Source of the DNA: an uncultured SAR86 cluster bacterium
GTDB lineage: Bacteria; Pseudomonadota; Gammaproteobacteria; Magnimaribacterales; D2472
Direction of reading: 5' to 3'
Assembly: GCA_902558395.1 (NCBI GenBank)
Contig: CACEDS010000003.1
Span: forward strand, 62,001 to 126,000
Length of the DNA stretch: 64,000 nucleotides
The translations under genes and the position numbers were made by a program. The stretch's first letter is position 1. Each line of letters starts with the position of its first letter. Positions 53,678-62,042 of the stretch are shown one piece after another. The notes below the pieces were generated by a model, which had not been told where the DNA came from, made no database searches, and was given only the letters and a program-made list of their open reading frames with translations.

Positions 53678-56169
53678 CTGTCCTTCAAAAGCTTTTCTAA
53701 TTTAAAGAATATTAACTCATAATGAGTTGATTTCATTTTATTTTTTCTAGCAAATGAATGTATATCATTTATTGCTTGAAAAATTTCAGCTTTTGAAACA
53801 TTGTCATAATCACCTTTCTTAAAACCATCGATCAATAGATCAACGTAAGTAGCCTGAAGGTTTATCTTAAAAGTATCTGGTATTTCTTTTGATACAAATA
53901 TTGCTTCGTTCAGATCAGACAAAACTTCCTCTGGCATATAGCTATTTCCATACAAAGAGCTATTTATAAGCCTATTCATAACTTCAGGATGTAAGATATT
54001 TCTGAGAATATTCCTTTGACTGGAAAGAACAAGCGCATGGAAATCTGGATCATTATTACCAGCACTCGATCTGGTTCCTCTTTCATATACAAGATTAGCT
54101 AAAATTTTTGAATCATAATTCATCGACCCATTTGCAAAGACTTTTTCAGATAAAAGGGCCATCGCTTGTTTTTGTTTGTCATATGGAACTGCTTCAAGAA
54201 TAGTTTTATCGTCTTGAACGCTTGATATTTTATTAACGTATACTCCTCCAATTTGCTGAGCAACCGTTTCAAGGAATCTTCCCTTGGTTCTAAAGAATCT
54301 AAAAAATGCATTGGTGTAGTTATTAAAACTTTCTTCATCAGCAAATATTTCTGGAAGCTCATTAATTTTATTGTCAACAATATTAATGATATCTGTAGCA
54401 TATGTAATAGGGTCATTACTCATGTCATATCTTTTTGTTCTTGGATCAATGTTATTACCAGGATAGGACATAGCCTCATCATCCGTACCAAAACTCAACT
54501 CAGGCTTTACTGAATCTAAAAGCATTAATCTTCGCTCCTCATCAGTTAATCCTGGTGTATAACCAAATTTAATTGCCCATTTGTCATATTCTCCTGGAAC
54601 AGTAGAAAAGAAAATGCCTTGTTTGGTTCCTTTAGGCGCAACATTTATTGGATCATAATCCATTACAGAGTTCATGATAGTGTTTCCAGTAAGCTCTTTA
54701 TTATGAATTTCAGAGGGGCTATATTTATAGCTGCCTCTAAAGTTATGTCTTAGTCCCAAGGTATGACCAACTTCATGCAAGGTTAAGTTAGTTATGTATT
54801 GCATTAATGGGTCATTATCTTCAGTATAGCCATATAGTTTTCTATAGTTATATCCAATCTTTACTGCTAAAAGTTTATTAACAACATCGGCAGAAATAAT
54901 TTCACCAGTTAATGGGTTTGTAACACTTGGCCCAACACCTAAAAGACGTCCATCAGGTTCTGAAGACCATCTAACAACATTGTAATCATAGTCTGCTGCA
55001 TCCCAAGCAGCATCTTTAGGTTGAATTTTTGCAACTATTGCATTTTTAAAACCAGCTTCCTCAAATGCGATATTCCAATTTTCAATACCAGCAACAACAG
55101 CTGGGATTATTTCTTCTGGAGTTGTGTTTTCTACCCAATATACTATTGGTTCAACTGGTTCCGACAGCTCTGCATCTGGATTCTTTTTTATTAATCTCCA
55201 TTTATTAATTAATGCAAAGTTAGGAAAATTTTCATAAGAAGTTAAGTCAGTAGATTTGTTCACAAAATAACCAACTCTATGATCATTTATTCTGGGTTCA
55301 AACTCAGCATCAGGCATTTTTATGAAAATATGTCTTCCTGTCACTGATAAGTATCTAGGATCAGTTACTGCTGAAACAGAATAGGCATCGGAATTTGGGG
55401 ATTTGTTTTCATATGCCAAAGTAACTTCAACAGCAGTATTGGTATTATTGTTAAATACTTCTTTAATAAAAGTTTTCTTTGGGTCTGGTCTTCCATAGTT
55501 GACTGAAATGTATTCTCTGTATTCTTGAGGTACATAACTAATGGCTTCGATTCTTTCGGACATTAAAAATTTATTTACGCTAATCATTATCGAGTCTTCA
55601 GATTTTGCAACCTCTTTAAAAGTTTCTATAAATGCCTCTGTAATGTTTGTTATTGTTGAATTACCAATATTGTTATCATCTCCCTTTATGTAAGCGGTAT
55701 TTAATTGATATAAACCAATATTGTTTTGTTTAAATTTTCTAAATTCTAAAACTTTTCCATCAGACGGTAATCCCCCTGAAAGGGTACTGCCTTGTGGCGC
55801 ATTCATAATGTACGCGAAATACAAAAACGGATTATTTAAGTCATCATTATTTAATTTTAGAAAATAATTTTCTTCATCTTCATCCGTATAAATTTTTAAA
55901 AATCCCTCTATAAGTCTGAGGCCCTCGTCTTCAATAAATTCTTCGACTGTTTGTTGATTTTCCTTGGCACAATTTTTTTTATCTTTATTTGTTTTAGCTT
56001 CTTTCATGCATTTTTTCATTTTTGCATCTTTATCATTCTCTGTATCTTCAGCGACCTCCTCAGATACTTGCTCTGTTTCGTCTGCATTCAAGTTTGTAGG
56101 ATTTACCAATAATAAAGATCCAATTACTAAAAATAGTAAATAGATGAAGTGTCTTTTTTCTAATGTCAT
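53674..56169 (-). CDS. Secreted zinc-dependent metalloprotease (DUF5117/DUF5118 type)
   Basis: An 831-residue exported protein: a signal sequence (RHFIYLLFLVIGSLLLVNP), an acidic/Lys-rich segment (residues 30-80) with two cysteines, a beta-rich N-terminal region, and a metzincin-like site HEVGHTLGLRH (His465, Glu466, His469, His475) followed by NFRGSYKYSP and the Met-turn-like NSVMDYDPINV. The arrangement matches the zinc-dependent metalloprotease family annotated DUF5117-DUF5118-DUF4953. No surface-anchoring or secretion C-terminal domain is evident. It has AAGGAAAATT before the ATG. Likely periplasmic or extracellular peptide breakdown. The alkyltransferase is convergent and the SDR gene divergent. 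Confidence 0.85.
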   Translation of the reverse strand: MTLEKRHFIYLLFLVIGSLLLVNPTNLNADETEQVSEEVAEDTENDKDAKMKKCMKEAKTNKDKKNCAKENQQTVEEFIEDEGLRLIEGFLKIYTDEDEENYFLKLNNDDLNNPFLYFAYIMNAPQGSTLSGGLPSDGKVLEFRKFKQNNIGLYQLNTAYIKGDDNNIGNSTITNITEAFIETFKEVAKSEDSIMISVNKFLMSERIEAISYVPQEYREYISVNYGRPDPKKTFIKEVFNNNTNTAVEVTLAYENKSPNSDAYSVSAVTDPRYLSVTGRHIFIKMPDAEFEPRINDHRVGYFVNKSTDLTSYENFPNFALINKWRLIKKNPDAELSEPVEPIVYWVENTTPEEIIPAVVAGIENWNIAFEEAGFKNAIVAKIQPKDAAWDAADYDYNVVRWSSEPDGRLLGVGPSVTNPLTGEIISADVVNKLLAVKIGYNYRKLYGYTEDNDPLMQYITNLTLHEVGHTLGLRHNFRGSYKYSPSEIHNKELTGNTIMNSVMDYDPINVAPKGTKQGIFFSTVPGEYDKWAIKFGYTPGLTDEERRLMLLDSVKPELSFGTDDEAMSYPGNNIDPRTKRYDMSNDPITYATDIINIVDNKINELPEIFADEESFNNYTNAFFRFFRTKGRFLETVAQQIGGVYVNKISSVQDDKTILEAVPYDKQKQAMALLSEKVFANGSMNYDSKILANLVYERGTRSSAGNNDPDFHALVLSSQRNILRNILHPEVMNRLINSSLYGNSYMPEEVLSDLNEAIFVSKEIPDTFKINLQATYVDLLIDGFKKGDYDNVSKAEIFQAINDIHSFARKNKMKSTHYELIFFKLEKLLKDS

Positions 56170-56234
56170 AATTTTCCTTTTAATTGAGCAAATAATTCTA
56201 TCTTAGAAATATGTATACTGATAGTATATATTTT

Positions 56235-57032
56235 ATGAAAAGTACATACGCATTAATTACTGGTGCATCTTCTGGCATTGGTCTTGAAATAGCATATAAC
56301 CTTGCAAACAGAGGCTATAATCTGGTTTTGACTGCTCGAAGAGAAGATAGGCTGATATCAATATCAAAAGAAATTTCTGAAAAATTTAAAGTAAAAGTTG
56401 ATTTTATATCATGTGATTTAAGTGATATTAATACTCCAAGACAGATATTTAATTTCTGCAATGACAAAGATTACAAAGTAGAGGTTTTAATTAACAACGC
56501 CGGTTATGGTATTAAAACTCCTTTTCATGAAACCCCAATGGAAGATGAGGAGGATTTTATAAGAGTCCTTGGAACTTCAGTTATAGCACTCACAAAAATT
56601 TTTCTCCCATCAATGATGGAAAGCCAAAACGGAAAAATTATGATAGTTTCATCGGTAGCTTCATTTTCACCTCCATCTGCAATACAAGCACTTTATGGAC
56701 CAATTAAAACTTTTATGAATAGGTTTAGTGATTCTATTAATATTAACTACAATCATCTTGGAATATCATCTACAGCTTTATGTCCAGGATTTACAGTTAC
56801 TGAGTTTCATACTGCAAGTGGTGTTCAGGATGAGATGGATAGAGTTCCAAGTTTTCTTAAATTTTCTGCTGAGAGAATAGCAAAAGAAGGAGTAGAAGCA
56901 ATGTTTGCTGGAAAACCTATTTGCGTCCCAACAATGACATATAAAATTTTGGTTTTTATGCTTAAAAACTTCCCTGCATCTATACTCTCATTATTTGGTA
57001 GGAAATTAGCCCCAGGTAGGTACGATAAATAG
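56235..57032 (+). CDS. Short-chain dehydrogenase/reductase
   Basis: A 265-residue classical-type SDR. The cofactor motif TGASSGIG (residues 9-16), LTARREDRL (suggesting NADP), INNAGYG (about 87-92) and the catalytic Ser140-Tyr154-Lys158 (SSVAS; YGPIK) are all present. The C-terminal ~50 residues extend past the core and include a hydrophobic segment (ILVFMLKNFPASILSLFG), as in the YqjQ/DltE-like group with possible membrane association. I use the ATG at 56235; an upstream ATG at 56211 would add eight residues but sits over a TATACT that may be the -10. Substrate unknown. Confidence 0.8.
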   Translation: MKSTYALITGASSGIGLEIAYNLANRGYNLVLTARREDRLISISKEISEKFKVKVDFISCDLSDINTPRQIFNFCNDKDYKVEVLINNAGYGIKTPFHETPMEDEEDFIRVLGTSVIALTKIFLPSMMESQNGKIMIVSSVASFSPPSAIQALYGPIKTFMNRFSDSININYNHLGISSTALCPGFTVTEFHTASGVQDEMDRVPSFLKFSAERIAKEGVEAMFAGKPICVPTMTYKILVFMLKNFPASILSLFGRKLAPGRYDK

Positions 57033-57035
57033 TAT

Positions 57036-57692
57036 TTAATTATTCATCAAAATGCTGTCTGCAACAAACGCATTTGTTGCTCTTTCCTGAGCAAAAGTTG
57101 AATTAGGCCCATGACCAGGTATAAATTCAATATCATTTCCAAGTGGCCATAATTTATTTTTAATAGATTCTAATAATTCTTGATGATTACCACCAGGAAG
57201 ATCTGTTCTTCCGATAGAGCCCTGAAATAAAACATCTCCAACAAGAGCAAGTTTGTTTTCTTTGTTATAAAAAATTACATGACCTGGAGTATGACCAGGA
57301 CAAAAATAAGTATCTAATTTAACATCACCAATTTTAATTACATCGCCTTCATCTAGCCATCTATCAGGTGAACAGTTTTCTGACATCATGCCAAACATTT
57401 GACCTTGTTTTTTAAGCTCGTCTAGTAAAAATTTATCTGCTATATGAGGACCTTCTATCTGAATTTTTAGGATATTTGATAACTCTTGAGCACCGCCAGC
57501 ATGATCTATATGCCCATGAGTTAATAATATTTTTTCTGGTATGAGATTATTACTTTTTGCAACATCTAAGAGCGTATCTATATCTCCACCTGGATCTACA
57601 AATGCACATTTATTTGTTTGAGTGCAGATCACTATTGAAGCATTTTGGACAAAAGGTGTAACCTGAACAACTATTGTTTTTAATGATGGCAT
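57036..57692 (-). CDS. Metallo-beta-lactamase-fold hydrolase (YcbL / glyoxalase II-like)
   Basis: A 218-residue MBL-fold enzyme. Metal motifs: LTHGHIDHAGGAQEL (HxHxDH), CPGHTPGHVIFY, LVGDVLFQGSIGRTDLPGG and the terminal PGHGPNSTFAQERATNAFV. The GxxHxDH spacing, the GRTDLPGG loop and TTFGxER-like end resemble YcbL/GloC, the short type II glyoxalase acting on S-lactoylglutathione. Substrate is inferred from family. It follows the CorC-like gene on the same strand by 1 base and is convergent with the SDR gene (3-base gap). Confidence 0.83.
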   Translation of the reverse strand: MPSLKTIVVQVTPFVQNASIVICTQTNKCAFVDPGGDIDTLLDVAKSNNLIPEKILLTHGHIDHAGGAQELSNILKIQIEGPHIADKFLLDELKKQGQMFGMMSENCSPDRWLDEGDVIKIGDVKLDTYFCPGHTPGHVIFYNKENKLALVGDVLFQGSIGRTDLPGGNHQELLESIKNKLWPLGNDIEFIPGHGPNSTFAQERATNAFVADSILMNN

Positions 57693-57693
57693 G

Positions 57694-58950
57694 TTACTTT
57701 TTTTTAATTTTTATTTTTGAGATTGAATTATCTTCAATCTTTAAGACCTCAAATCTATATTTATTTATTTCGACACACAGATTTGCATTTGGTATTTGAT
57801 CAAGATGCTCAGTAATCAAACCATTAATAGTTTTTGAACTATCTTCAGGTATTGACCAATTAACAAAATTGTTAAGATCACGAATTCGAGAGTTACCATC
57901 AGTAATAATCGAGCCATCTTTTAATTTAGTAAATTCTTTTTCTAACTCAATCTTATCGCTTCCAAATTTACCCGCAATTTCTTTAAAAATATCTTCAATA
58001 GTTATTAATCCCTCTATTTCTCCATATTCATCAACAACTAAAGCCATATTTTTATCATTATCTTGAAACTCCATAAGCTGCTTCATTAGAGCTGTGGATT
58101 GTGAAACAAAATATGTTTTTGTAAGAATATTTTGAACATTTTCTTTTGCCTCTAATCTTTCTAAAAAAGAATGAGAATTCTTTAGATGCAACGTTCCAAG
58201 CTCATTATCTATAGAATTTTTATATACAGGAAGTCTCGTATATTCAGAGGACTCAATAATTTTTTTGTTAGTTTCATAATCAAGATCTATATCAATACCA
58301 ATAACTTCTGATGCGGGAGTCATAATATCTTCAACAACAAGCTCTTCCATACCAAGAATGGATGAAAGCATTCCTCTGTATTGCTTTGGAATTAAATCTC
58401 CTGACTCATCTAATAAAGTTTTGAGTTCTTGTGTATTTAGATTGTCATTATCTTTGGCGTCTTTTACATTGATATTAAAGATGCCTAAGACTATTGAGCT
58501 AATATAGTTTGTAACAGCTATTAAGGGTCTCAATATATAAAGTAATGTTTTTAATAATAAGGATGATCTTTTAGCAAAACTTTCTGGTTTGACTGCCGCC
58601 ATAGTTTTTGGAGTTATTTCTGAAAATATTAAAATGAAGGTAGTGAGCAAAACTGCACCAAGAAGAACATTCCCTCCAAAATAATTCAACATAATTATTG
58701 TTACTATTGAAGAAGCTAAGATGTTAGCAAAATTATTTCCAACAAGAATTGTTGCTAAAAGCAGATCAGGTTTCTTGAGAAGCTTGAGTGCTCTTTTTGC
58801 GCCTCGGTCTCGTTTTTTTGAAAGATTCTTTAGTTTAATTTTATTAGCAGCCATCATGCCAGTTTCAGATCCTGAAAAGAATGCACTAAGGATTAATAAG
58901 CTAAACAAGCTCAAAAATAAAAATAACAAAGAGGGTTCTGAATCTATCAA
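57694..58950 (-). CDS. CorC/HlyC-family (CNNM) membrane protein, YfjD-like
   Basis: A 418-residue protein with an N-terminal DUF21/CNNM membrane domain (four helices within about residues 1-150; SGSETGMMAANKIKLK near 27-42 is the family signature), two CBS domains (about 205-330; VEDIMTPASEVIGID at their start) and a C-terminal CorC_HlyC domain (about 340-415). The family handles Mg2+/Co2+ efflux or homeostasis. E. coli yfjD, also next to ypjD upstream of the rpsP operon, is the positional counterpart. Cotranscribed with ypjD upstream (shared start/stop region) and the YcbL-like gene downstream. Confidence 0.87.
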   Translation of the reverse strand: MIDSEPSLLFLFLSLFSLLILSAFFSGSETGMMAANKIKLKNLSKKRDRGAKRALKLLKKPDLLLATILVGNNFANILASSIVTIIMLNYFGGNVLLGAVLLTTFILIFSEITPKTMAAVKPESFAKRSSLLLKTLLYILRPLIAVTNYISSIVLGIFNINVKDAKDNDNLNTQELKTLLDESGDLIPKQYRGMLSSILGMEELVVEDIMTPASEVIGIDIDLDYETNKKIIESSEYTRLPVYKNSIDNELGTLHLKNSHSFLERLEAKENVQNILTKTYFVSQSTALMKQLMEFQDNDKNMALVVDEYGEIEGLITIEDIFKEIAGKFGSDKIELEKEFTKLKDGSIITDGNSRIRDLNNFVNWSIPEDSSKTINGLITEHLDQIPNANLCVEINKYRFEVLKIEDNSISKIKIKKK

Positions 58951-59517
58951 TTAACTATTTATTAAATAAGAATTTGCAAGATACGCAAAGAGGACTGCCC
59001 ACATTGAAATAAATAACCCTCTTGTTGCATATTTGATCGGAAAATTAAAAAACTTTGTACCTATTAACGTGATTAAGTATATAAACCATGCAATTATGGT
59101 GAATGAAGACTTAATAATCAAATTATTCGTAAAAATTGATTGAATTGCAAAACCTGATATTAAAGCCAAGGATAAAAATAATAATCCTACTCCCAATATT
59201 TTAAAGACAAGCTTATAACTTCTTTCTATTGGAAAAGACTCAGCATTTTCAAAGAGTCCAAGCTTTATTTTTCTAACATTCCTTTCTAATAAGACTATTT
59301 CATAATATGAAATGAACAAAATTATTAAACTTAGACCTGTTACTAAAAAATGTAATGTTGGTAATAGTGTTATAGATTGATATAAAACAAGATACATAAC
59401 TATATATGAAATAGTAGATACAAAACTTGCTATATACAATGAGTTAGGTTTTTTTACTAAAACCCTAACAATAAAATATAAAACTATAGATATAGTTACT
59501 TGTGTAATAAAATTCAT
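58951..59517 (-). CDS. YpjD-like cytochrome c assembly (CcsA-related) membrane protein, short
   Basis: A 188-residue membrane protein with about six hydrophobic helices. Position between a yfjD-like gene and rpsP is that of ypjD, and PTLHFLVTGLSLIILFISYYEIVLLERNVRKIKLG...ESFPIERSYKLVFKILGVGLLFLSLALISGF resembles the YpjD region LH..L.....A...L......Q...L. At 188 residues it is much shorter than E. coli YpjD (263), and the tryptophan-rich haem-handling motif of CcsA is not seen. Assignment leans on gene order. ffh, normally between ypjD and rpsP, is absent. Confidence 0.65.
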   Translation of the reverse strand: MNFITQVTISIVLYFIVRVLVKKPNSLYIASFVSTISYIVMYLVLYQSITLLPTLHFLVTGLSLIILFISYYEIVLLERNVRKIKLGLFENAESFPIERSYKLVFKILGVGLLFLSLALISGFAIQSIFTNNLIIKSSFTIIAWFIYLITLIGTKFFNFPIKYATRGLFISMWAVLFAYLANSYLINS

Positions 59518-59623
59518 CTTAAAATTAGATTTTTAAAAACTTTATATATTAATACTATCAATATTATCAAGGTTACCCTAAAATACACATCTTTTTTAAT
59601 ATTAAGAATACAAATAGATAAAT

Positions 59624-60247
59624 ATGGTAATAATTAGATTAGCAAGAAGCGGGGCAAAGAAGAACCCTTACTACTTTATAACAGTCGCAGATGAAAGACG
59701 TCCAAGAGATGGAAAGTTCATTGAAAGACTTGGATTTTTTAATCCAAGTGCAAGCGGTCAAGAAGAAAGACTTAGGCTTGATCTTGATAAACTTAATGAG
59801 TGGGTTGCTAAAGGAGCTCAGTTAAGTGAAAGAGTTCAATCTCTTGTTAAAGAGGCAAATTTATCTCCAGAAGAATTACAAGCAAAACTTGATGCAAAAA
59901 AAGCTAAAGCTGATGCAAAAAAAGCAGCAATAGAGGCAAAGTTAGCCAAAGAAGCAGAAGAAAAAGCTGCCGAAGAAGCTGCAGCTGCTGCTGAAGAAGA
60001 AGCGCCTGCTGAGGAAGCTCCAGCTGAAGAAGAAGCACCTGCTGAAGAAGAAGCACCAGCTGAGGAAGCTCCAGCTGAAGAAGAAGCACCAGCTGAGGAA
60101 GCGCCTGTGAGAAGCCCAGCTGAGGAAGCTCCAGCTGAAGAAGAAGCACCAGCTGAGGAAGCTCCAGCTGAAGAAGCGCCTGCTGAGGAAGCTCCAGCTG
60201 AAGAAGAATCTGAAGAAAAAGATTCTTCAGATGATGAAAGTAAATAA
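59624..60247 (+). CDS. rpsP: Ribosomal protein S16 with a long Glu/Ala/Pro-rich C-terminal tail
   Basis: Small-subunit protein S16. Residues 1-80 are the normal domain ([60 protein letters not shown]). Typical S16 stops near residue 80-90; this protein continues to 207. The extension has a Lys/Ala helix (about 85-115, [25 protein letters not shown]) and then about 80 residues of [11 protein letters not shown] repeats ending [12 protein letters not shown]. The tail is strongly acidic, opposite to a normal ribosomal protein. A break in the repeat (PVRSP) marks three small deletions. The last codons overlap rimM. Confidence 0.93.
   Translation: MVIIRLARSGAKKNPYYFITVADERRPRDGKFIERLGFFNPSASGQEERLRLDLDKLNEWVAKGAQLSERVQSLVKEANLSPEELQAKLDAKKAKADAKKAAIEAKLAKEAEEKAAEEAAAAAEEEAPAEEAPAEEEAPAEEEAPAEEAPAEEEAPAEEAPVRSPAEEAPAEEEAPAEEAPAEEAPAEEAPAEEESEEKDSSDDESK
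59997..60210 (+). repeat. In-frame APAEE-coding repeat tract in rpsP
   Basis: Roughly 210 bases of imperfect 15- and 18-base units encoding APAEE and APAEEE, with third-position variation between GCTCCAGCTGAAGAA, GCACCAGCTGAGGAA and GCGCCTGCTGAGGAA. Unit-number variation by slippage would stay in frame because units are multiples of three. One unit at 60104-60121 departs from the pattern. Confidence 0.9.
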
Positions 60248-60773
60248 TAAAAATACAGAAAATTTAATTTGCATTGCCTCTATAGGCAAACCTCGAGGAC
60301 TGAAGGGAGAATTCTTTCTAAACTCTTATTGCAACCCGAAAGAAAATATTCTCGAATATTCAAATTTTTATATTAAAAACAATAGTATTCCAAATTTTCA
60401 AATCGAATATATAAAAAAATTAAATAGTAAATTTTGTGCAAAAGTGACAGATATTAATGATATTGATGCTATAAAAAAATTTACCAACTCAAAAATATAT
60501 ATAAATAAACAAGATCTTCCTAATCTAGATGATAAGGAAGCATATTGGTTTGAATTAATTGATATGGAGGTTATAGATAAAGACTCTGGTGATCTTTTGG
60601 GCAAAGTTTCTTCTTTGAATAACTTCGGGGCTCAAGACTGTTTAGAAATTAATCCTACAAAATTGTCAGTAGATGATGAGAAAAGATTAATCCCGTTTAT
60701 TAGGGATGAATTTATTCAATCAATAGAAAGAGAAAAAAACATAATATATGTTAACTGGGATAAAACTTTTTGA
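60231..60773 (+). CDS. rimM: Ribosome maturation factor RimM
   Basis: Binds S19 and assists maturation of the 30S head. The 180 residues show [20 protein letters not shown] in the N-terminal domain and the PRC-barrel C-terminal part: [22 protein letters not shown], and [24 protein letters not shown]. Sequence is divergent in the middle but order and length are right. The start (ATGATG at 60231) lies inside the last rpsP codons. trmD begins just after its stop. Position in rpsP-rimM-trmD-rplS settles it. Confidence 0.93.
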   Translation: MMKVNNKNTENLICIASIGKPRGLKGEFFLNSYCNPKENILEYSNFYIKNNSIPNFQIEYIKKLNSKFCAKVTDINDIDAIKKFTNSKIYINKQDLPNLDDKEAYWFELIDMEVIDKDSGDLLGKVSSLNNFGAQDCLEINPTKLSVDDEKRLIPFIRDEFIQSIEREKNIIYVNWDKTF

Positions 60774-60774
60774 T

Positions 60775-61503
60775 ATGCGGTTTAATGTACTTACAATTTT
60801 TCCTGAGATTTTCAATGTACTTGAATATGGGGTTATATCAAAAACATTTGATAATAATAATTCAATAAAGTGTTACGACATCAGAAAAAATGCAATAAAT
60901 AAACATGGTCAAATTGATGGAAAGCTTTATGGAGGTGGTGAAGGTATGTTGATGATGCCTCAGCCATTAAAGGATACATTATTTGAAATTCCTGAAAGTG
61001 ATCGTGGTCATGTGGTATATCTAAGTCCACAAGGAACAAGGCTTACTCAAGATAAAATAATTGATTTATCATCAATCCAAGCATTAACAATACTTTGCGG
61101 AAGATATGAAGGAGTTGATCAAAGGTTTATTGATAAATATGTTGATGAAGAAATTTCTGTAGGGGACTTTGTTATGAGTGGTGGTGAGTATCCAGCTATA
61201 TGTTTGATAGATGCTATCGCTAGGAATTTACCTGGAACAGTTGGAAATGAAGATTCTGTTAAAAATGATTCATTCTTTAATGGTTTATTAAAAGGTCCTG
61301 CTTATACAAGACCAGAAATTTTTGAAGATGATCAAGTTCCTGATGTGCTTCTTTCAGGTAATCATTCAAGAATTAGTGAATGGAAAGCCAATAAATCTCT
61401 TATTCAAACCTATTTAAGAAGACCGGACTTGATAAATAAGGTAAAATTAACAAAAAAACAAAAAAAACTCTTGGAAGAATTGGAATCTAAGGATATCCTA
61501 TAG
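60775..61503 (+). CDS. trmD: tRNA (guanine-37-N1)-methyltransferase
   Basis: Methylates G37 next to the anticodon, preventing +1 frameshifting. From the ATG at 60775 (start MRFNVLTIFPEIF) the protein has 242 residues; an upstream in-frame start at 60748 would read through the end of rimM and is rejected. SPOUT-knot motifs: YGGGEGMLMMPQPL, VVYLSPQGTRLTQ, LCGRYEGVDQRFIDKYVDEEISVGDFVMSGGE. The SAM-binding and catalytic Asp regions are intact. Slightly shorter than E. coli (255). Confidence 0.97.
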   Translation: MRFNVLTIFPEIFNVLEYGVISKTFDNNNSIKCYDIRKNAINKHGQIDGKLYGGGEGMLMMPQPLKDTLFEIPESDRGHVVYLSPQGTRLTQDKIIDLSSIQALTILCGRYEGVDQRFIDKYVDEEISVGDFVMSGGEYPAICLIDAIARNLPGTVGNEDSVKNDSFFNGLLKGPAYTRPEIFEDDQVPDVLLSGNHSRISEWKANKSLIQTYLRRPDLINKVKLTKKQKKLLEELESKDIL

Positions 61504-61522
61504 CACTTTTTAGGCGAATATA

Positions 61523-62038
61523 ATGAATGAATCTGACAATAAAAATTTAGAAAATGAAGAAGTAGTTGCTGAAGCTGCTGAGGAAGTTTCTGAAGAATCA
61601 ACTGAAGAAGTAGTTGCTGAAGCTGCTGAGGATGATAAAGAAACTCAAGAGGAAGATACCTCTCCAGTAGTTTCTTTAAATGAAAAAACACCCTCACAAA
61701 TTGTCAGTGATTTTGAATCAAATCAATTAAAAGAAGATATTCCATCATTCAGACCAGGCGATACTATTGTAGTTTCTGTTAAGGTGAAAGAGGGTGATAG
61801 AACAAGATTGCAAGCTTTCGAAGGTGTTGTAATGGGTATTAAGAAAAGAGGCCTAAATTCTTCATTCATTGTTAGAAAAATTTCAAGCGGTATTGGCGTT
61901 GAGAGAACATTTCAAACGCACAGCCCACTTATTGACTCTATAAAAGTTAAAAGAAAAGGTGATGTAAGACAATCCAAACTTTTCTACTTAAGAGACAGGT
62001 CAGGTAAATCAGCCAGAATTAAAGAAAGATTAGACTAA
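61523..62038 (+). CDS. rplS: Ribosomal protein L19 with an acidic N-terminal extension
   Basis: Large-subunit protein L19 at the subunit interface. Residues about 57-171 are the normal protein ([94 protein letters not shown]). Ahead lies a 55-residue extension rich in Glu/Ala/Val ([27 protein letters not shown]) that normal L19 (about 115 residues) lacks. Part of the extension is encoded by a 30-base direct repeat. The ATG at 61523 is the only start preserving the frame upstream; a start inside the extension is conceivable but the first Met after it comes too late. Last of the rpsP operon set. Confidence 0.93.
   Translation: MNESDNKNLENEEVVAEAAEEVSEESTEEVVAEAAEDDKETQEEDTSPVVSLNEKTPSQIVSDFESNQLKEDIPSFRPGDTIVVSVKVKEGDRTRLQAFEGVVMGIKKRGLNSSFIVRKISSGIGVERTFQTHSPLIDSIKVKRKGDVRQSKLFYLRDRSGKSARIKERLD
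61555..61632 (+). repeat. 30-base direct repeat in the L19 N-terminal extension
   Basis: The same 30 bases occur at 61555-61584 and 61603-61632, 48 bases apart, each coding EEVVAEAAE. The period of 16 codons keeps the frame, consistent with a recent duplication that lengthened the extension. Confidence 0.85.
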
Positions 62039-62042
62039 TTAG

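Noticed and set aside
59904-60149. An antisense frame of Leu/Gln repeats under rpsP
   Set aside because: It is the mirror of the APAEE repeat; repeats without stop codons on one strand give open frames on the other. No start signal.
59997-60210. Repeat tract as a CRISPR array or tandem satellite
   Set aside because: Units are 15-18 bases, in frame and without spacers; they code the S16 tail.
60748-60774. A longer TrmD starting inside rimM
   Set aside because: The inner ATG at 60775 begins with the conserved MRFNVLTIFPEIF; the nine extra residues do not match the family.
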